The position numbers were made by a program, and so were the translations under genes. The notes beneath the pieces are model-generated. The model saw nothing but the letters and a program-made list of their open reading frames with translations. It was not told where the DNA came from and searched no databases. 64,000 nt of DNA from Caenorhabditis remanei (Eukaryota; Nematoda; Chromadorea; Rhabditida; Rhabditidae). Where the stretch lies: NCBI RefSeq assembly GCF_010183535.1, contig NC_071331.1, positions 9,920,001 through 9,984,000 of the forward strand, in the 5' to 3' direction. Each line of letters begins with the position of its first letter. Positions within the stretch are counted from its first letter, which is position 1. Positions 59,701-64,000 of this stretch are shown here, piece by piece.

Positions 59701-62700
59701 TTTTTCGACAGTACTAATCTGGTTTCAAGTTCATTCCATTATATACAGTAATTTGGCCATGTTTAATTCTTTAACATAAAACATACATACACCACCGTTT
59801 CAAAATTGTCAGATACCTAATGTTTTTTTTTTCGAAAATCTCGGTTCTCACCATGTTTCTGAGCATTTTCATTTCTCTCTTATCTCTCAAAATCTCTGTT
59901 ACAGGCACCCCATAAATAATTTGAAAGACTCTCCTTCTAGTTGTTCCATTTCTAGGTGCATAATTATTACTATTAGTTCTTCTTCTCCTCCAATATCTCC
60001 CACCTCATTTTCACCTCCTTCCTGCCAACCATGTCCACCCTCCCCCCCCCCTCTCTTTTTTCTCCCCGAAAGACAGAGAGACCGACAGTCATTTTGCCGG
60101 TTAATCAGCTTGTCGTACTCTCATAGTTTCCCCCTTCATCTCGTTTCTCCCTTCTCTACGGATTCCCCACCTCTTGTAATACAACAAATAGACCTCCCCT
60201 CTCTCAGAAGATTTCCGGATTTTCCGTTGAGCAGACCCCCTCGTTTCTAAGCTATAGTTTGCACTATACCACCACCTGATGATGCGTCGAAGGGTTTTTT
60301 GCTTGTTCCGATTTACAAGAAAAAAGTGAACATCTGAGTTTTTGGGCTTTGGGAGGATTGAGGCTAGAGGTTGCTTTCTGAGGAAAAATCAACTTTATTC
60401 TGAGTTTTTATGGTTACAGCATTAGGTTATGATGCCCCACTCATAGTTTTGATGGATCAACTCATCTCAATTAACTTCTTGTTTTAAAATACGCTTTTCG
60501 GTTTTATCTATTTTATTTACTTAATTTTCATTTATTTCTCATTTCTGAGTGTACCACAGTTATTGTATCAGAAAATTCGTCCCGTGATTTCTATTGTAAT
60601 AAATATCTGGAAATCCAGACAATTGGAAAATTTTTAGAAATTATAATCGAAAATCCGTGCAACAAAAAATGTGACCAGTTACAGAAATTTTGAAACACAT
60701 TCTATTTTTCCTACTGTTACAATGGTACCTCAATTCAGTTGTTCTAAAGGTTTCATTCAATATGATTCCTACAGGTGACAAATACGGTTTCCCGAATTTC
60801 AATTTTCACATGAATTTGCCTTTGTTTCTAAAAGAATTTTTATTCATGTACTGTGCTTTAAAAAATTAAGGCAAGTATTCATTACTTTTCTGTTAATTCT
60901 GCGCGATTGAGAATTTTTACCAGCGATACAATATTTCAAATCAATATTCTTGAATAAACATTCAACAACTTTTTAAACGTTTTATAACCAGATTATGACG
61001 CAGAAAATTATTATTTTCAATGTTCCATGAGAAGCATATCACAAATCATCTCAAATTGTTTTTTGCTTTCTCTTTTTCATTAAGGTTTCAAATTCGAATC
61101 GTTTTCTGTTTCATAGTGGTGTTTTTGTTTCAGAATCTACTGTTTGATAGTTGGTAATTGCTTAATTTAATATTCTCCTGCTAGTTATAGTGTCATCAGT
61201 TATAAAACTTACTTTCAAAAGCAACAATTGCTTGCAAAACTGCTGTTTCTACAGTTTCAATAAATTATTAGAAAGGTTACCGAATATGTTATCATTCGAT
61301 ACTTATTCGGTAAGTAAATCTGGTCTCAAAATAGAAGTCTTCTGATTAGAAAACATATTTAAAAGTTGAGAAATCTATATGAGTTCAGTCCGTATTTATG
61401 TAAAAACTTTTCTAGTACACGTGTTTCAAACTGTTTCAATGACAACTTGATTCAATTATTCTGTAGATTTCATCAATTTTCCGGGTGAAAATGTTTTCAG
61501 AAAACATAGTATCTCGAATTTCTTCAACTTATGTACTTGTTTTTGATACTTCATGATCTCTAAACTTGTATTATTCTGCTAATTTTCAAGTCTCCTGCCT
61601 TTTAAGAATCATAATGAATTTTGTCTCGTTTTAAAATATTACTTTCCACTGTTTCAGTTAGTCTTCTAACTAAATCTCAATCAATAATTATATTTAGTGA
61701 TGAATTATCTAGCTAACCTCCCTTGTCAATTAAGAAAGCATATCTTGTTTGTTCACTTTCTCATTGAAAAGTGTAATAATACGGCTTTCCCCTTTTTTTT
61801 CGACGTCAACACGAAAAAATATGTTTTTATCGATTTTTGACACTAATTTTGAATAAAAATATCTGTTTCGAAAACTTTGTATCTTGGTGAAAGTTTTTTT
61901 TTTTACATATTCATATTTTGTGGTCTCTACTAAAAATTAAAAAAATTACTTTCGTTAGTCTCTACTCGTAACGTTCTATATGTGTTGACATAAAATTAAA
62001 ATGTTTGATTTTGCAGAACGGCCGTCCCTCCACAATCGACACACTTCTCAGAATGGCGCCGAGCGACGGCATGAGCTATGCCACTGCTCATCAGAAACGA
62101 GTCGAAGTCGTGTTTCAGACATTGGCCAAAGGATTCAGGTGAGGAATACTTGACGAACATTTACTGCTGTTTCAAAACGGAGTATTATTTTGGGTGGTTA
62201 GGAAAAAATTTTGATATGAAAATAAACCACATTAACATTTTATATTTCTGGTTTCCCACGCTCATAGGTTTGAATCTTATATGTATTTTAGGTCTAATCC
62301 AATATTTTGAATCGAAACATATACTGAAGATGTGCCTCATTCCTAGTTAAATGTTCTCTCTGAAGCAGTTTCAGAAATGTATTTTGTATTCATGCTGGGA
62401 GAGATATCACGTTAGAAGAATCCGGGACGTGCAAACTCACAATCAGCGATATGAAGTTGAAATGAGATTGAAATTATTTTCAACTCGGGTTTCGTTACTC
62501 AACTCAGACCGTAGTTGTTAGATACATTTTTTCCAAAAAAAAATCATACCGATTAGCCAAAGGTAATTCTTCATTGAACTGTAAAACCTATCCGAAACAT
62601 GAAATTTATTTTGAAAATGTTCTGTTACAGCTTTATTTCTTTTTTTGAGAAAAAATATCACTAAATTGTTTCCATGTGATGAAAAATATTTCAATTCGTC

Positions 62701-63122
62701 TGTGTCTCTTGAATTGAACTGCTGCAAGAAAAATTTAGAGGTTTCGGTTTGCATTTGTTCATTTTCACGTGAAAATAAGTTATACTGATAGTGAGAAGCA
62801 GTTCAGGAAAAACCCAGGTTCTTAAAAGGGATAGTTCTGGAAAAAGAAAGTTCTGGAAAGATATACCACCCAAATAAGGTTTACGAGACAAAGATCCCAT
62901 TTTTCGATGTTTTCACAAGAATAAGATTTTTAAACTTATGAGCAACTAGTTGTTCGATGACTTGGTTTCAACAACTCACTGAAACAGTAATGAAAAAAAA
63001 TATATATTTGAAAGTGTAATTTCAGATCCTGCATCAACCACTACCAATCCGAAGCGACACGATTGAAGACTGAAATCGCCAATGCCAAGTTGAATGGAGA
63101 CAGTCTGAGGGCTTATAATGAT
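44747..63122 (+). CDS. Unrecognised multi-exon protein gene, unit B copy, 3' partial
   Basis: Exons: 44747-44832, 46060-46166, 46419-46502, 47933-47987, 48731-48839, 51130-51238, 62017-62138, 63026-63122. All have AG/GT borders, and their phases match in sequence (1, 0, 0, 1, 2, 0, 2, 0 at exon ends). The product is about 250 residues so far with no stop, and both ends are open. Landmarks: KTYDAIQFRDKLRR, HRVCFYPQPTPSHRN, Ser/Lys-rich KNISRKVSSYSKMSSL, RPYAGDPMHAATLPRNYG, GASTVGRGGQNGH, EYHLMDNNNEFTDYDTI, then a helix-prone HQKRVEVVFQTLAKGF and NHYQSEATRLKTEIANAK. There is no signal peptide, membrane segment or catalytic motif. It is probably a cytoplasmic, largely disordered region ahead of a domain beyond the window. 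One intron is 10.8 kb. Family unknown. Confidence 0.8.
45234..45374. mobile_element. TA-flanked palindromic MITE, CTGTGAAAAAATAAAGTTTG ends
   Basis: 141-bp hairpin (CGGGCAAAACACT... pairs with ...AGTGTTTTGCCCG), flanked by TA at 45232 and 45375. Tc1/mariner-type. It shares the AAAAAATAAAGTTT and AAGGATTTTCAAAAA blocks with the MITE at 59459-59711. Confidence 0.85.
46503..47344 (+). other. Intron DNA, homologous to unit A 27235-29990
   Basis: Empty site for the captured-gene transposon and the LINE present in unit A. No coding segment seen. Confidence 0.6.
47345..47738 (+). promoter_or_regulatory. Probable internal promoter before the alternative first exon
   Basis: Sequence from GAATATAATATATCAGAGAA to the ATG is well conserved with 29985-30288 in unit A, better than the nearby introns. 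It contains a TATATAACG block at 47527 and CTCTCTCT tracts. Unit A lacks about 75 bp of the CT-rich part. Promoter function is inferred from position only. Confidence 0.4.
47739..47816 (+). CDS. Alternative first exon of the host gene, unit B
   Basis: ATG 47739 begins MTSRRPGLSHFFASLDTDSA and ends LYESNL before a GTAGGT donor. An in-frame TAA lies three codons upstream, so this Met must be the start. The exon ends in phase 0, and so does exon 46419-46502. Both can therefore splice to 47933 in frame, giving a long and a short N-terminus. The unit A counterpart (30289-30366) differs at about six positions, all silent, which is strong evidence of coding. The upstream 47345-47700 is conserved and carries CT-rich tracts and a TATAG/TTCA junction that could receive a spliced leader. 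Confidence 0.78.
48840..51129 (+). other. Intron of the host gene
   Basis: 2.3 kb with no supportable ORF. It contains an AGAAGAAGAAG tract near 50306 and, from 50480 on, the segment duplicated in inverted form at 6586-7260. Confidence 0.6.
53192..53731. mobile_element. 540-bp palindromic MITE between TTAA sites
   Basis: Ends AGGAGGACTGAAGTCATATT and its complement, with TTAA at 53188-53191 and 53732-53735. It is a near-perfect palindrome along most of its length; the two halves each encode a near-identical spurious 62-codon frame. The TTAAAGG start resembles known Caenorhabditis TTAA palindromes (piggyBac/Kolobok-type targets). Confidence 0.9.
54914..55146. mobile_element. TA-flanked palindromic MITE, CAACTGCGC ends
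   Basis: 233-bp hairpin: CAACTGCGCCCCACCGCAAA pairs with its complement ending at 55146, TA at 54912 and 55147. The arms contain CGAGAGAGTAT and GAGACGCAGAG. Fragments of the same end occur at 8165-8178 and 59027-59042. Confidence 0.88.
55531..56395 (+). mobile_element. Short EnSpm-like relative, CTCGGCTACTT ends
   Basis: Left end CTCGGCTACTTCCTGCAACA and right-end complement CTCGGCTACTTTCCGCTACA, flanked by TT on both sides. Subterminal repeats TGCAACAGTTACGCAGC (left) and GCAGCATTCATGCAACA (right). Internally, exon-like pieces follow TTTTCAG at 55873 (EECLWMAETIQREQLIDIIR) and at 56037, with AATAAA near 56181. So it is likely a deletion derivative keeping a coding 3' end. The ends and repeat style resemble 11222-17390. 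Confidence 0.65.
59459..59711. mobile_element. TA-flanked palindromic MITE, CTGTCGAAAAAATAAAG ends
   Basis: 253-bp hairpin with TA at 59457 and 59712. Arms contain GTTTCGACAAGGATTTTC and TTCTGGGCGGAG and pair almost perfectly. Related to 45234-45374 by the terminal blocks. Confidence 0.9.
62139..63025 (+). other. Intron of the host gene
   Basis: Phase-2 intron, GTGAGG donor and TTTCAG acceptor. The last 250 bp match unit A 33400-33656. No other content seen. Confidence 0.65.
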
Positions 63123-64000
63123 GTGAGTTCTTTTTTAGTGTTGATGAGGAATAGTGATAATATTGTGAATTCAAAACAAAAGTAACCAATGTGAAACTGA
63201 AATTTTGGCAAGATTTACCGGGAACTTATAACTGAAAGCTTCCAATTTAAAATGTATCCGAATAACTTGATAAAAGACTAGGACTGCTTATTCTAGTTCA
63301 GAAAGGAAAAATGTATGTGAAAAAAAACTGAAAATTGAGCAGAATAACTTTCGTTCGAAATGTACAAAAAGTTTAGCCAGTTTAGAAATTGAAAAATTGT
63401 TTCTAATGAACTATGTATAAGTTAGATATGTTCATAGACAATTGTTTTGTTGGCTCAAGGTAACCACTCTCATGTACGTATGTGATTAGTATTAAAAAAA
63501 TGGTTTTCTAAAATTGGTAATGCCGGTGGTCTAGAATGTAGAAACCAAAGTTTTGTTTAAATTACGGAATAACATATCGAACAACATATCAAATCACAAA
63601 TTACCAACGAGAAACGTTAATATTTTGAAGAACATGTTCTAGCTGACATTCCTATTAGAATTTATGGAATCTCAAGTTTATAAAGATAACTTCCGTTTCA
63701 TTAAAATACTTTCAAATCTTGAGCATGTGATAATATTAGTATGTCATTCAGTACGTCTATCCGAATAGATCACCGTCCTCAAACTGTACGTAATCCAGAT
63801 CAGACGATGGTAATAGGTGAAAATTACTGTTTTAAGAACACCGGTTATTTTTCAACCGTTCTCACATTTAGTTTTTAGCTTTTCGACGTTCTTTTGAGAA
63901 AAAAATCCACTCCAGTTCAAGATTTCCGACTTTCTCTCACTCCTTTTTCCATTCCAATCCATTTTTTTGAATTGCAAAATGGTTAGTTTGAATGGAAGAA
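63123..64000 (+). other. Intron, runs off the window
   Basis: Begins with a GTGAGT donor and matches unit A 33754-34600. No next exon is visible before the window ends. Confidence 0.6.

Larger units (their letters stand above)
51239..62016 (+). other. 10.8-kb intron filled with MITEs
   Basis: Bounded by a GTATGT donor and a TTTTGCAG acceptor in matching phase. It contains the repeats listed separately at 53192, 54914, 55531 and 59459, a weak GGGCC-MITE remnant at 52860-52910, CT-rich strips (57470-57720, 59920-60240) and a (C)11 run at 58331. Open frames at 52086-52526 and 59921-60250 are Ser/Pro-rich translations of CT-rich DNA and lack splice context. Confidence 0.6.
35395..64000 (+). repeat. 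Tandem duplication, unit B (runs off the window)
   Basis: Same order of anchors as unit A, plus three exons and about 14 kb of intron that unit A lacks. Unit B holds its own private MITEs at 37715, 38659, 40458 and 42534, showing that insertions continued independently in each copy. Confidence 0.88.

Noticed and set aside
59921..60250. 109-codon Ser/Pro-rich frame
   Set aside because: Follows a polypyrimidine strip typical of introns; no conservation evidence.

Overview
The window looks like nuclear DNA of a nematode, most likely a Caenorhabditis other than C. elegans. It is AT-rich. Introns are short with TTTTCAG-type acceptors. Palindromic TTAA- and TA-flanked MITEs, a HSE-bearing Helitron and hAT-like MITEs are abundant. 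The genus is inferred; I cannot name the species from sequence alone. There is no CRISPR array, rRNA or intact tRNA gene.

Layout. (1) 1-9282 is a large inverted duplication. Its arms are about 2 kb and look near-identical, and the left arm is interrupted by a 4.5 kb non-autonomous Helitron (1636-6172). Inside the Helitron is a 3.3 kb minisatellite with about 50 perfect heat-shock-element arrays and about 38 E2F-like motifs. (2) 8190-34600 and 35395-64000 are two diverged tandem copies (units A and B) of one locus. (3) Unit A has been bombarded by transposons. The main one is a nest at 10697-18613 in which at least four elements sit inside one another. It includes a tnp2-like (EnSpm/CACTA-type) transposase gene broken by a LINE tail and an intact eight-exon companion gene. 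(4) Unit A carries five early exons and one late exon of the host gene, but has lost three middle exons and cannot encode the protein. (5) Unit B (35395 to the window end) carries at least eight exons of the same gene that join in frame over 18 kb, plus an alternative first exon. The gene runs off the right edge. I do not recognise the protein family.

Units A and B act as each other's pre-insertion allele. Many mobile elements could therefore be delimited to the base by comparing the filled site in one unit with the empty site in the other. Most of the GC-rich palindromic elements leave 8-bp target-site duplications (hAT-like). Others use TA, TTAA, or A/T insertion without duplication (the Helitron). 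All coordinates and counts were read by eye; no alignment or search was run.
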